Source: Verrucomicrobiia bacterium (GTDB taxonomy: Bacteria > Verrucomicrobiota > Verrucomicrobiia > Limisphaerales > UBA11358). Taken from it: a stretch of DNA of 9,159 nucleotides. This document shows, in pieces, positions 1 through 6,651 of this stretch (the stretch's first letter is position 1; each line of letters opens with the position of its first letter). Below the pieces are notes generated by a model that was not told where the DNA came from, searched no databases, and saw nothing but the letters and a program-made list of their open reading frames with translations. The translations under genes and the position numbers were made by a program. The stretch is from positions 1-9,159 of the forward strand of contig JASHVW010000403.1 in NCBI GenBank assembly GCA_030044395.1. Reading direction: 5' to 3'.

Positions 1-1
1 C

Positions 2-580
2 GTCAGCCGTTCCGCCTGTTCGGCACAGGCCGCATCCCATCGCCGTCAACTCCAGCTCGCCCCCGACGCCATCCGCGGCCGGGAACTCTGGCTCGACGGG
101 TACAATGTCTTGACCGTATTGGAAAGCGCCCTCGCCGGCGGCGTCGTCCTCCTCGGACGCGACGGTTGCTGCCGCGACATCGCCGGAATTCACCGCCGTT
201 ATCGTCGCGTGAACGAAACCCTTCCCGTCCTGCAGATGATCGGCGAAACCGTGGCCGGCTGGGGCGTGACCTGTTGCCGCTGGTGGTTGGACAAACCCGT
301 CTCGAATAGCGGCCGGCTCAAGTCCCTCATCCAGGAACATGCCGCCGCCGCTGGTTGGAACGTGGCCGTCGAACTCGTTTTCAATCCCGACAGCGTCCTT
401 TGGAAAAGTGACCACGCCATCGCCACCTCAGACGGCGTGGTCCTCGACCGCTGCCGTCAATGGGTGAACCTCACCCGGCGCATCATCTCCGCGCGAATTC
501 CGGATGCGCTGCTCCTGGACTTGTCACCGGCGGCACCGGTCGCCGCGTCTCCCTCTCCCAGCGGGAGAGGGCCGGGGTGA
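2..580 (+). CDS. DUF434 domain-containing protein (5' end outside window)
   Basis: The reading frame is already open at the window edge, so the start codon lies upstream; about 192 codons are visible. The internal TTG at 110 is not the real start, because family-like sequence continues before it (W-L-D-G-Y-N-V, visible residues 30-36). Recognisable DUF434 features follow: LESALAGG, a GRDGCCRDIAGIHRRYR block, then WWLDKPVSNSGRL and a final SDHAIATSDGVVLDR block, which in this family belongs to the C-terminal DUF5616-like half. The molecular function of DUF434 proteins is not known to me; the conserved D, N and R residues would fit a nucleotide- or nucleic-acid-related enzyme, but that is a guess. 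The last roughly 15 residues (PVAASPSPSGRGPG) are low-complexity and are encoded by a REP-like hairpin that also supplies the TGA stop. The native C-terminus has probably been replaced or extended. Confidence 0.85.
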   Translation, partial: VSRSACSAQAASHRRQLQLAPDAIRGRELWLDGYNVLTVLESALAGGVVLLGRDGCCRDIAGIHRRYRRVNETLPVLQMIGETVAGWGVTCCRWWLDKPVSNSGRLKSLIQEHAAAAGWNVAVELVFNPDSVLWKSDHAIATSDGVVLDRCRQWVNLTRRIISARIPDALLLDLSPAAPVAASPSPSGRGPG

Positions 581-583
581 GGG
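551..583. repeat. REP-like hairpin at the DUF434 3' end
   Basis: Positions 551-559 (CCCTCTCCC) and 563-571 (GGGAGAGGG) form a perfect 9-bp stem around an AGC loop, followed by CCGGGGTGAGGG. This sequence type is a widespread extragenic palindrome in several bacterial phyla (from memory, not searched). The DUF434 stop codon (578-580) lies inside it. There is no T-tract, so it is more likely an mRNA 3'-end stabiliser or mobile REP-type element than a classical terminator. Confidence 0.6.
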
Positions 584-586
584 AGA

Positions 587-606
587 CCCATTTAAACTGA
601 AATGGG
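587..606. terminator. Hairpin downstream of DUF434 gene, possible transcript end
   Basis: CCCATTT (587-593) and AAATGGG (600-606) pair perfectly over 7 bp with a 6-nt loop, 6 nt after the DUF434 stop codon. It directly follows the REP-like hairpin. No run of T follows, so intrinsic termination is uncertain. Confidence 0.3.
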
Positions 607-819
607 ACCATGAACCCATGTTGTCATCCGCCGTTCCAAGCCATCGACCGAAAATTCCCTCTTTCCCAGCGGGCGGAACTTGCGTGGTAGGCATCCGAGG
701 TTCATGGAGAGGCGATTTCAAGGAAAACTCTTCATTTCAGGCCGGTGATTTTTAATCAAAATCGCGCTTGCCATTCTTCGGGGATCGGCCCAATCTCGGT
801 CGTTCATTTGCGCGAAACC

Positions 820-984
820 ATGAACACATTCAAATCATTAAAAGGGACAGGTGGCCGAAGATCAATTCGGCTGAATTCACAGCAGCCACTCGAGACACCC
901 GAAGATGTGGGCGGTTGGACGCCCATTGCATTCGGAATTGCGGTTCTTGCCGTGATTGTCTGGATACTGATCAACCACATATAA
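820..984 (+). CDS. Small single-pass membrane protein (54 aa)
   Basis: I do not recognise a family. The ATG at 820 opens a 54-residue peptide: a polar, basic N-terminal half (MNTFKSLKGTGGRRSIRLNS), a short acidic linker (LETPEDVGG) and a C-terminal hydrophobic stretch of about 21 residues (residues 33-53, WTPIAFGIAVLAVIVWILIN) that reads as a single membrane helix. By the positive-inside tendency the basic N-terminus would be cytoplasmic. No clear Shine-Dalgarno sequence precedes it. The frame is open further upstream to 745, but the sequence before 820 does not look protein-like. It stands alone between DUF434 and the TPR gene, both on the same strand. The clean basic-acidic-hydrophobic layout is the main reason to call it; it could still be chance. 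Confidence 0.4.
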   Translation: MNTFKSLKGTGGRRSIRLNSQQPLETPEDVGGWTPIAFGIAVLAVIVWILINHI

Positions 985-1000
985 ATTCTAAACACGCAAG

Positions 1001-1188
1001 CCCCTGACACCGCAACAGACGGTTACAGCCCGTCCGCAATTCGCTTGCGTCGTGGAGTGCGGCGGCAACGACACCGCCTTTGAACCGCGACTCGCTCTCG
1101 CATTCCAATCCCGCGCCGAAACCTTCCAGCTCGTGTTGAAATGGTCGCACTGGCGGAAATCGGCCGGTGGGCGTACTGTTAAGGCGGT
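1001..1188. repeat. Probable degenerate dispersed repeat upstream of TPR gene
   Basis: This spacer is GC-rich and open in several frames, with no convincing protein. The stretch around 1050-1085 (GTGGAGTGCGGCGGCAACG and what follows) resembles an intergenic sequence I recall as recurrent in verrucomicrobial genomes, where it is often mis-called as small ORFs. That resemblance is from memory. No second copy lies in this window. Confidence 0.25.
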
Positions 1189-1716
1189 ATGGAAGGTAAC
1201 TTTTCGCAATTGGAACCCACGGATGCCATTCGCTTGAGAGCGGCAGTTGGCTGGATGGAGTTGGGCGACTTTGTATCCGCGAACGATGAACTGGATGAAA
1301 TCTCGCCAAAGATGCGGGTGAATCCCTGTGTTTTGTTCGTGCGTTGTCAGATTTGTATCAAAGCCGAAAAGTGGGATATGGCCGCGGAACTTTCGGACAC
1401 TCTCACGAAATTATTGCCGGACAATGCCGAAATTTGGGTGAATCTGGCGTACGCGACCCGGCGCAAAACCGGTGGCGGAATTCCACAGGCCAGGGAAATT
1501 CTACTTGCAGCAGAACCAAAGTTTCCACGTGAATATATTTTCCCCTACAATCTTGCCTGTTATTGCAGCCAGATGCGCGAATTTCCAGACGCCGAACGGT
1601 GGCTTAAAAAGGCAATGGCCATCAAGCCGGACAAGGTCAAGCAGATGGCCATCGAAGACGAAGACTTCAAGCCTCTTTGGGACAGCATGGGTGGGACGAT
1701 GTGGAAAGCGGAATAA
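1189..1716 (+). CDS. Tetratricopeptide repeat protein (175 aa)
   Basis: A small, all-helical TPR protein; TPRs form a superhelical scaffold for protein-protein contacts. Repeats can be followed at about residues 12-43 (LRAAVGWMELGDFVSANDEL), 46-79 (cysteine-rich, ICIKAEKWDMAAEL, ending LLPDNAE), 80-112 (IWVNLAYATRR...AREILLAAEPKFP) and 114-147 (IFPYNLACYCSQMREFPDAE, AMAIKPDK). The C-terminus (IEDEDFKPLWDSM) matches a type of short TPR protein I know from Verrucomicrobiota that ends in a similar D-x-D-x-x-P-L-W motif. There is no signal peptide or membrane segment, so it is probably cytoplasmic. The ATG at 1189 was chosen because the first helix begins directly after it; AAGG (1181-1184) precedes it as a weak ribosome site. 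Partner and pathway cannot be read from the context. Confidence 0.8.
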   Translation: MEGNFSQLEPTDAIRLRAAVGWMELGDFVSANDELDEISPKMRVNPCVLFVRCQICIKAEKWDMAAELSDTLTKLLPDNAEIWVNLAYATRRKTGGGIPQAREILLAAEPKFPREYIFPYNLACYCSQMREFPDAERWLKKAMAIKPDKVKQMAIEDEDFKPLWDSMGGTMWKAE

Positions 1717-1762
1717 CTTTGCACGATCCGGATTTCTGATGGGGAAACTGAGTCGTGGCGGG

Positions 1763-1785
1763 CTTGGGCAGCCAATCTGCCCCAG
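1763..1785. other. Hairpin in the TPR 3' region
   Basis: CTTGGGCAG (1763-1771) pairs with CTGCCCCAG (1777-1785) with one mismatch and a CCAAT loop, about 47 nt after the TPR stop. No T-tract follows. It could slow 3'-end decay of the TPR mRNA. Confidence 0.3.
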
Positions 1786-1879
1786 GCTTGGATTTCATCG
1801 GAGCCATGCTTGCCCTGGTTGGCGTGTGAGGTTTCTTGCGCTGGAAACTTCCGTGAATTCATCCGCAAACACTTTTGGA

Positions 1880-1920
1880 GGGCGAGGCTGACAAATCTGC
1901 GCCCCGCCCCTTTTTTATTA
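1880..1920 (+). terminator. Candidate intrinsic terminator after TPR gene
   Basis: GGGCG (1880-1884) pairs with CGCCC (1905-1909); after an A:C mismatch the stem continues with GGC (1886-1888) and GCC (1901-1903). A 12-nt loop lies between, and the stem is followed almost at once by TTTTTTATTA (1911-1920). GC-rich stem plus a T6 run on the plus strand is the standard layout of a Rho-independent terminator. It lies about 165 nt beyond the TPR stop codon, so it would end a long 3' untranslated region. Confidence 0.5.
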
Positions 1921-2004
1921 CTAATGTTTTCGCGTGTTGTTTTTCTGCGAAGATTTGTCCAACGCCCCCCTTTTCACCGTTTCGTTTCCTTGATGTAAAA
2001 AACT

Positions 2005-2125
2005 CCTGTCTGCCTTCCGCTTTCTGCTCTCTGTTTTCTGCTTTCCCCCATCTGTGTGAACCCATGTCCATCTGTGGTTAAACCCTTTGATCGCGGCTCC
2101 GCCGCGTTGCGCCTTTTTGCGGCTA
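2005..2125. repeat. Dispersed low-complexity repeat cluster
   Basis: Three adjoining segments. First, a C/T-rich run at 2005-2047 made of degenerate TTCTGCTCTCTG-like units. Second, at 2050-2082, two copies of the unit CCATCTGTG(T/G); the reverse strand reads CACAGATGG twice, like the 'ACCACAGATGGACACAGATG' repeats I recall from many environmental genomes. Third, at 2091-2125, GCGGC-TCC-GCCGC (2093-2105, a perfect 5-bp hairpin) followed by a GCGCCTTTTTGCGGC run. Short open frames across it (for example 1859-2071 and 1921-2247 on the minus strand) are products of the repeats and not genes. Confidence 0.5.
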
Positions 2126-2254
2126 TAATTCAAAACAAAATGCCATAAGAACTGCCGCGAAAATGTCTCTCGTGAAAATCTCCCGAAATCTCTTGCAAAT
2201 CCGTCCGCCCGGACGAAAATCAAAAAAAGGACCCCAAAACAGTTCATTAACGAT

Positions 2255-3121
2255 ATGAACAGCCATTCTAATGGTAAGCCCCGGTTTCACCGGCCGGAGG
2301 GTTGCTTTTTTATCAGGAACGGCTTCACGCTCCTTGAATTGCTGGTCGTTATTGCCGTCATCGCCATCCTGGCCGACCTGCTTCTGCCGGTGTTGCAGGC
2401 CGCCAGAATGGAAGGGTACCGCATCAGTTGTGTGAATAATGAAAGACAAATGGCCATGGCATGGGCGATTTATCCGACCGACAACAACGAAAACCTGGCC
2501 TTGAACGGGGGCGACGAATCAACAACCTCTGCACAGGCCCATTTGTGGGTCTTTGGCGGCGATCATCGGTCGCCCGGCACCCAGACCAACGACCTTTATT
2601 TAACGGGATCGAAGTATGCGTTGTTCGCCAGGACCATCCCTTCGTTCAGCATTTACAAATGTCCGGCGGATTTGTCCGTCTGGCCGCAGTGGAACGCGAC
2701 CTCCACCCGCGTCACGGATTCGCGCAGCTATTCCATGAACTGCTACATGGGAACCACCTCCAACGTTGTTCCCCCCATCACGCTGGACTCCTCCTTCAAG
2801 GTTTACTCCAAAACTTCCCAATTCGGCCCGGACCCCCCCTCCAGCCGCTTCGTGTTCATGGATGTCAATCCAGGCAGCATCTGCACGCCCGCCTTCGGGG
2901 TGGACATGACCGCGCTGACTTGGATCCATTTTCCTTCCGGCCTGCACCGGGCACATGGCGTGGTCGCCTTTGCCGACGACCACGTGGAACGCCACGCCTG
3001 GCGCGACTCCAGGACCCTGCCCCAACTGACTCGCGGCGAGTCTTACATCCCGCACAACGTTTCCTCGCCCAACAATCCCGATCTCGCCTGGCTCACGGCG
3101 CAGACAACGTCCAGGAAATAG
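2255..3121 (+). CDS. Prepilin-type N-terminal cleavage/methylation domain protein (pseudopilin-like, 288 aa)
   Basis: The protein opens with a class III (type IV pilin-like) signal: a 23-residue basic leader ending I-R-N-G, cleaved before F24, with the hallmark mature start FTLLELLVVIAVIAIL and the conserved glutamate at mature position 5 (E28). Residues 24-47 form the hydrophobic helix that anchors pseudopilins in the inner membrane and packs in the filament core. The rest is a large periplasmic or surface domain with a YKCPAD motif (C136) and a C-terminal HRAHGVVAFADDHVERHAW segment, a degenerate form of the 'H-x-G..FADGHV' end seen in many verrucomicrobial and planctomycete proteins of this type. 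It is longer than a typical major pseudopilin and stands alone, with no secretion or pilus assembly genes near. A GspO/PilD-like peptidase elsewhere should process it. Substrate and role are unknown. The ATG at 2255 gives a plausible leader; no good ribosome site is visible. Confidence 0.88.
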   Translation: MNSHSNGKPRFHRPEGCFFIRNGFTLLELLVVIAVIAILADLLLPVLQAARMEGYRISCVNNERQMAMAWAIYPTDNNENLALNGGDESTTSAQAHLWVFGGDHRSPGTQTNDLYLTGSKYALFARTIPSFSIYKCPADLSVWPQWNATSTRVTDSRSYSMNCYMGTTSNVVPPITLDSSFKVYSKTSQFGPDPPSSRFVFMDVNPGSICTPAFGVDMTALTWIHFPSGLHRAHGVVAFADDHVERHAWRDSRTLPQLTRGESYIPHNVSSPNNPDLAWLTAQTTSRK

Positions 3122-3144
3122 AGTTGAGAAAGAGGTCACCCATC

Positions 3145-3270
3145 CGTCCCGCCATGACAACAAACCTCCGGCGCAGCCGCTGATCCAAAACCTCGTAGGA
3201 ATGACAGATAATAGTCCAGGGCAAGCGAAGCGCTGCCCTGAGAACCATGTTCCAGCACTATCCGCCATCT
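3145..3270. repeat. Composite repeat, copy 1, outer (left) arm and flank
   Basis: About 120 bp that recur at 7039-7157 with high similarity: shared blocks include ACAACAAACCTCCGGCGC, GCCGCTGATCCAAAAC, and TATCCGCCATCT versus CATCCGCCATTT. Relative to the second copy it carries a small extra hairpin: CAGGGC (3217-3222) with GCCCTG (3235-3240) and AGCG (3224-3227) with CGCT (3231-3234) around an AAG loop, with A3223 bulged. It lies between the convergent ends of the prepilin-like and IF-2N genes, so this hairpin may also serve as their shared transcript end. The last codons of the IF-2N gene lie within it. Confidence 0.75.
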
Positions 3271-3458
3271 GTTGCATCATACTTGTCGAAGTTGCCCGGG
3301 TCTTTCCGAAGTTCTTTCTCGAGCCAAGCAGCGGAAAATTCATCGAGCGCGCTTGAGGGCACTTTTGCGGCGGCAATGCCTATTGCCCTGGCTTTCTCAA
3401 GAACTTCCTTGTTCTTGAGGCCGTATTTTCTCGCTATGTCATGAATCCGAACCGGCAT
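3258..3458 (-). CDS. Stand-alone IF-2 N-terminal domain protein (66 aa)
   Basis: The first about 50 residues match the IF2_N module found at the start of bacterial translation initiation factor IF-2: MPVRIHDIARKYGLKNKEVL, then EKARAIGIAAAKVPSSALDE, then an acidic/basic helix (WLEKELRKD). In IF-2 this small helical domain sits before the G domains; here nothing follows but 13 residues and a stop, so there is no GTPase or tRNA-binding part. It is therefore not infB, but a free domain that might bind the ribosome or RNA (inference). The ATG at 3458 aligns exactly with the usual start of the domain. No strong Shine-Dalgarno is seen; the upstream stretch is AT-rich. Its last codons overlap a repeat arm, and the rest of the gene lies in the segment that is absent from the second repeat copy, which suggests it was carried in with, or lost from, that element. 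Confidence 0.75.
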   Translation of the reverse strand: MPVRIHDIARKYGLKNKEVLEKARAIGIAAAKVPSSALDEFSAAWLEKELRKDPGNFDKYDATDGG

Positions 3459-3538
3459 GGATTTTTTAAATTTGGAACCGCTCGCCCGATAAATAGCCTT
3501 CTTATTTCAATAGCGCCAGACTTTTTTCAAATTCAGCA

Positions 3539-3594
3539 GGGACATCGCGCCCTGTCCCGTCATAGCTTCAGAGCGACGTCGGATGCGATGTCCC
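3539..3594. repeat. Perfect 10-bp inverted repeat
   Basis: GGGACATCGC at 3539-3548 and GCGATGTCCC at 3585-3594 are exact reverse complements separated by 36 nt. This could be a stem-loop, an operator pair, or the remnant ends of a small element. Confidence 0.5.
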
Positions 3595-3707
3595 CGTCGG
3601 TAAAGCAGGCGGAACGAAACACTCCAATCACACGGAGTACGCCCCGCGTAGGTTGCCGGTGCGCCGCGCAAACGGCCCAGCGCGCCGTCGTCGGGTCGTA
3701 GTTTTAG

Positions 3708-3775
3708 CGAAGCCCGGGAACCGTGCGAAGCGCGGAAGCCGATCTGCGGTTCCACGCAGATTTTATGTTATGCCG
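3708..3775. repeat. Composite repeat, copy 1, inner (right) arm
   Basis: Matches 7158-7217: both read G(T/C)GCGA(A/G)GCGCG(G/A)AAGC(C/T)GATCTGCGG, then end in CAGATTTTATGTTATGCC versus CAGATTTTGTGTTAGGAG. Within it ATCTGCG (3742-3748) and CGCAGAT (3755-3761) form a perfect 7-bp hairpin followed by TTTAT on the plus strand. It starts 33 nt after the GH31 stop codon in the direction of that gene. Its outer end is an imperfect inverse of the arm at 3151-3184. Confidence 0.65.
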
Positions 3776-3807
3776 CAGAATCTGGATCGCACCCATCAGG
3801 CCCATTC

Positions 3808-6651
3808 TTAATGTCTGACCGGGATGTTGAGTGCCTGACCTGAGTAACGCGCCGTTGCATCCGGCGTTCCTGTGGCTGGTACCCCAACACCATGTCCAGG
3901 CGAAACCCACACAATATTGAAAATGCGGTTGGTCAACATCCCGGGAAAACTTCCATGGCGCCGCCCAATGGTCAGGGTTTGGGTGGATTCCTTCCAGGAA
4001 ATGGGAATGGTCGCATAAGCTCCGGTCTCGTAATCGTAATTGTCTCCTTCGTCCTCGTAAAGCGTGAATGTTGCGTCCGCGCCTCGATAGATCCGAAGTT
4101 CAATCGGATCGGCGCTTTGGGTCGCATACTGTATTGCCGGCCCATACGGAATAATCGAGCCGGCTCGCACATATACCGGCATTCTATCAATGGGTGCCGC
4201 CGTCACATTGGTTTGTCCGCCTGAATAGCGCTGTCCAGTCCAAAAGTCGTACCACGCGGTGTCCGATGGCAGGTAAACACTCCAGTTGGTTGCCCCAGCC
4301 TGTGTGACGGGATTGACCATGAGCGCCGGCCCAAACATATATTGGTCGCCGACATTGTAAACGTTCGGATCTTGTCGAAAATCCATGATTAGACCGCGCA
4401 TCATTGAATAACCCTCGCTGGTTACCATCCAGGCAACCGAATAAATATAAGGTAAAAGATGATAACGCAGTTGGTCGTACTGGATCAAAATTTCTTCCGT
4501 GGCTCGGGGAAACTCCCACATTTCCTTGCCCACATTATTGACCGTTTCTCCATGAACCCGGAACATCGGGCAAAACGCTCCATATTCAAACCAGCGCGTG
4601 AATAGTTCATCGTAAGCCGGATCGCCGGGATCAGCGGAAAAAAATCCGCCGATATCCGTGTTCCAATAAGGTATCCCGCTTATGGAAAAATTGATCCCGG
4701 CCGGAATTTGCGCCCCGAAGACCGGCCAGGTCGGCTGGATATCGCCGGACCAGGTTACTGCCGCGTTACGCTGCTGTCCCGCATAAGCGGAGCGCGTCAG
4801 AATAAAGACGCGCTTGTCGGAACTGCCGGCACGTTGTCCCTCATAAACTCCGGCCGTATGCATCAAGGGATACGCATTGAACACCTTTGCTCCCGGCCCG
4901 GCGGCGGTGGTATAGTTTGTATAGGTTCCCCATCTGCCCCCCAGTTCCGGCTCGCTGGAATCCAGCCACCAACCGTCAATACCCGGTGAAAACAAATCGT
5001 TCGAAATTTGCTGCCAATAAAGTTGACGGCCGACCGGACTAAAAGCGTCATAATACCGGTATCCGCCATCAATGACTTGGGAATATAAAGCCCCGGCATT
5101 GTTTAACTCAAGATAGTTTGTATATGAACCCAGGTCAAACCTCGCCCATTTGGAAATAATCATGTGCGCATGCGCATGATGTAGTTGCTCCATCAGCGCC
5201 GCCACGTCTGGATAATTGTTCGTGTTAAATTCATCCGAACCCCAGGGATTCGGATTCCAATAATACCAATCCTGAATGATGGCGTCTATTGGAATGTTAT
5301 CCGCCCGGTAGGTGCCGATGACATTCGTGAGCTCGCGCTGGGTGGCATAATGTTCCTTGCTTTGCCAATAACCCCAGGCCCACTTTGGAAACATCGGCGC
5401 ATTGCCGGTCAAATGGCGATAGTCTCTAATTACATCGTCAATTTCAGGGCCTTCCATGAAATAATAGTTGATTGAATCAGCCGATCGAGACGTCCAATCT
5501 TCGATCACGTTGGGGTGCGGCAACGTCCAATTCAAATGGACTGTGGCGTCGTAAAGATTTTGGAAATATTGCAGCCGAATGCTGTGTCTGCTGTTCCGGC
5601 TCCAGTTAAATTGGTATTTGTATGTCACTGACGGTCGTGCCGTCCAGTCATTCAACAATTGCCGGCCGTCAATCCATAACCGCGCGCCATCGTCGCTCTC
5701 TATGGAGATGCCATACATCCCCGCTTGTGGCGCCCGGATAAAGCCATCCCATTCCACGCTGTAATTCGTCAACGCCATGGTGTTTGTGGGCGCAACGCTC
5801 GTCCAGTTGAAGTTGATCTGGGAATCAACCCGCGAGAAAATGAACGTGTTAAAATTTTCACCACTGTAATAATAGCCCCTCAATCCACCACCCTGTCCGT
5901 TGCTGGTATAAAGTTGCGACGCGGGAATGACCTGAGGGGTGCCCGCCCCGAAGCTTACATCCGTAATCGCCGGGTTATCCCATAACATGCCGTAACCACG
6001 GCTGGATATCACCACTGGCACGTCACTTTGTCCGGGATTCTGCTGTTGCAAGTGAACTGTTGAGCCGGCGTAATTCATTATGCCGCTTTGCTGCTGCCCC
6101 AGTCCGTAAAAAGCCTCGCCTGTTTGCATCATAAATTGTTCCTGGCTTTGCAAGGTGGGGATTCCGGCTGCTTTCACTGGTTTCAACGATTTGCCACCAC
6201 CAGGCCGCTCAGCCAAAAGCAGCGTTCCGTTCGTGTCGTAAAAGCCCACCGCCCCGCTGGCCCGGTTGACGTGAACCTCCAACATTCCAGTATCCAGACG
6301 CACTTCATTTGCGGTTACGGTCAAAGGCCAGACCCCGTTGGTTGGCGGAGCGATTACTGAAAAACTGTTGGTCCACGAGGGTACTGCATTGGACAGACTG
6401 TAAGCCACACGAACAATGCTTGGAGAAAACACTTGAAGTTTCATCGTGCCAGGGTTCATCTGAAGCGTTGCGCCATCAGGGTCGCTTTGAGCGGATATGA
6501 CAGGGATCGGAAGGGCGCCGACCGCTGATTGCGCGGACGAATCAATTTTACGCAAGGCCTGATTGGTGTCGCCCATGTCTGTCTGTGCGTTGGCAACTCC
6601 AATCCAGCCGACAGTCAATAATAGTTCAACCAAAGTTCGTTTCATTCTCAT
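3808..6651 (-). CDS. Secreted GH31 glycoside hydrolase with PA14 insert, probable alpha-xylosidase (947 aa)
   Basis: A retaining alpha-glycosidase of family GH31, exported by the Sec system: signal peptide MRMKRTLVELLLTVGWIGVANA with a likely cut after ANA. An N-terminal beta-sandwich domain (about 60-245) is interrupted or followed by a PA14 domain at about 255-378 (LRGYYYSGENF; SIESDDGARLWIDGRQLLNDW; LQYFQN...VHLNW). The TIM barrel spans about 415-765. It holds the nucleophile motif GWWLDSSEPE (D564) and the acid/base motif VTWSGDI (D637), then GIPYWNTDIGGFF and FRVHGE. The WWLD-S/A-x-EP form and the PA14 insert are those of PA14-containing GH31 alpha-xylosidases acting on xyloglucan oligosaccharides, such as Cellvibrio Xyl31A; substrate is inferred from this. 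A C-terminal DUF5110-like beta domain covers about 845-920. M3 (6645) is an alternative start. No other xyloglucan genes or transporters are adjacent. Confidence 0.93.
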   Translation of the reverse strand: MRMKRTLVELLLTVGWIGVANAQTDMGDTNQALRKIDSSAQSAVGALPIPVISAQSDPDGATLQMNPGTMKLQVFSPSIVRVAYSLSNAVPSWTNSFSVIAPPTNGVWPLTVTANEVRLDTGMLEVHVNRASGAVGFYDTNGTLLLAERPGGGKSLKPVKAAGIPTLQSQEQFMMQTGEAFYGLGQQQSGIMNYAGSTVHLQQQNPGQSDVPVVISSRGYGMLWDNPAITDVSFGAGTPQVIPASQLYTSNGQGGGLRGYYYSGENFNTFIFSRVDSQINFNWTSVAPTNTMALTNYSVEWDGFIRAPQAGMYGISIESDDGARLWIDGRQLLNDWTARPSVTYKYQFNWSRNSRHSIRLQYFQNLYDATVHLNWTLPHPNVIEDWTSRSADSINYYFMEGPEIDDVIRDYRHLTGNAPMFPKWAWGYWQSKEHYATQRELTNVIGTYRADNIPIDAIIQDWYYWNPNPWGSDEFNTNNYPDVAALMEQLHHAHAHMIISKWARFDLGSYTNYLELNNAGALYSQVIDGGYRYYDAFSPVGRQLYWQQISNDLFSPGIDGWWLDSSEPELGGRWGTYTNYTTAAGPGAKVFNAYPLMHTAGVYEGQRAGSSDKRVFILTRSAYAGQQRNAAVTWSGDIQPTWPVFGAQIPAGINFSISGIPYWNTDIGGFFSADPGDPAYDELFTRWFEYGAFCPMFRVHGETVNNVGKEMWEFPRATEEILIQYDQLRYHLLPYIYSVAWMVTSEGYSMMRGLIMDFRQDPNVYNVGDQYMFGPALMVNPVTQAGATNWSVYLPSDTAWYDFWTGQRYSGGQTNVTAAPIDRMPVYVRAGSIIPYGPAIQYATQSADPIELRIYRGADATFTLYEDEGDNYDYETGAYATIPISWKESTQTLTIGRRHGSFPGMLTNRIFNIVWVSPGHGVGVPATGTPDATARYSGQALNIPVRH

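Larger units (their letters stand above)
1717..2254. other. Long gene-free spacer between TPR and prepilin-like genes
   Basis: This 538-bp stretch has no convincing coding sequence. It contains a hairpin near 1763-1785, a terminator candidate at 1880-1920, and a cluster of low-complexity dispersed repeats at about 2005-2125. The last 110 bases are AT-richer (AAAATC-rich) and probably carry the promoter of the prepilin-like gene, though I cannot name a -35/-10 pair. Confidence 0.5.
3459..3807. other. Gene-free stretch between IF-2N and GH31 genes
   Basis: No credible coding region. Most of it (to 3707) belongs to the segment absent from the second repeat copy. It holds an inverted repeat GGGACATCGC (3539-3548) / GCGATGTCCC (3585-3594), a GC-rich part at 3640-3700, and the inner arm of the composite repeat at 3708-3775. 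The AT-rich part at 3460-3535 is the likely promoter region of the IF-2N gene. Confidence 0.5.

Noticed and set aside
971..1309. 112-codon minus-strand frame
   Set aside because: It overlaps the start of the TPR gene on the other strand, has repeat-like arginine/serine/proline-rich composition and shows no domain.
2461..3183. 240-codon plus-strand frame inside the prepilin-like gene
   Set aside because: Out-of-frame shadow, rich in R, H, P and L, with no family features; the prepilin-like frame is clearly the real one.
2600..3376. 258-codon minus-strand frame
   Set aside because: Antisense of the prepilin-like gene running through the composite repeat; glycine/arginine-rich, and it conflicts with the IF-2N gene on the same strand.
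3258..3458. Calling the IF-2N gene a truncated infB
   Set aside because: No remains of the G domain or later IF-2 domains follow in any frame, and the short protein ends cleanly, so a stand-alone domain gene fits better than a decayed infB.
3507..3755. 82-codon minus-strand frame between IF-2N and GH31
   Set aside because: It consists of repeat-arm and inverted-repeat sequence; arginine-rich, no domain.
3741..3770. Reading the 7-bp hairpin plus TTTT at 3742-3764 as an intrinsic terminator
   Set aside because: The T-run is on the plus strand, where no gene ends nearby, and the hairpin is part of a repeat. A role for the minus-strand GH31 transcript is not supported.
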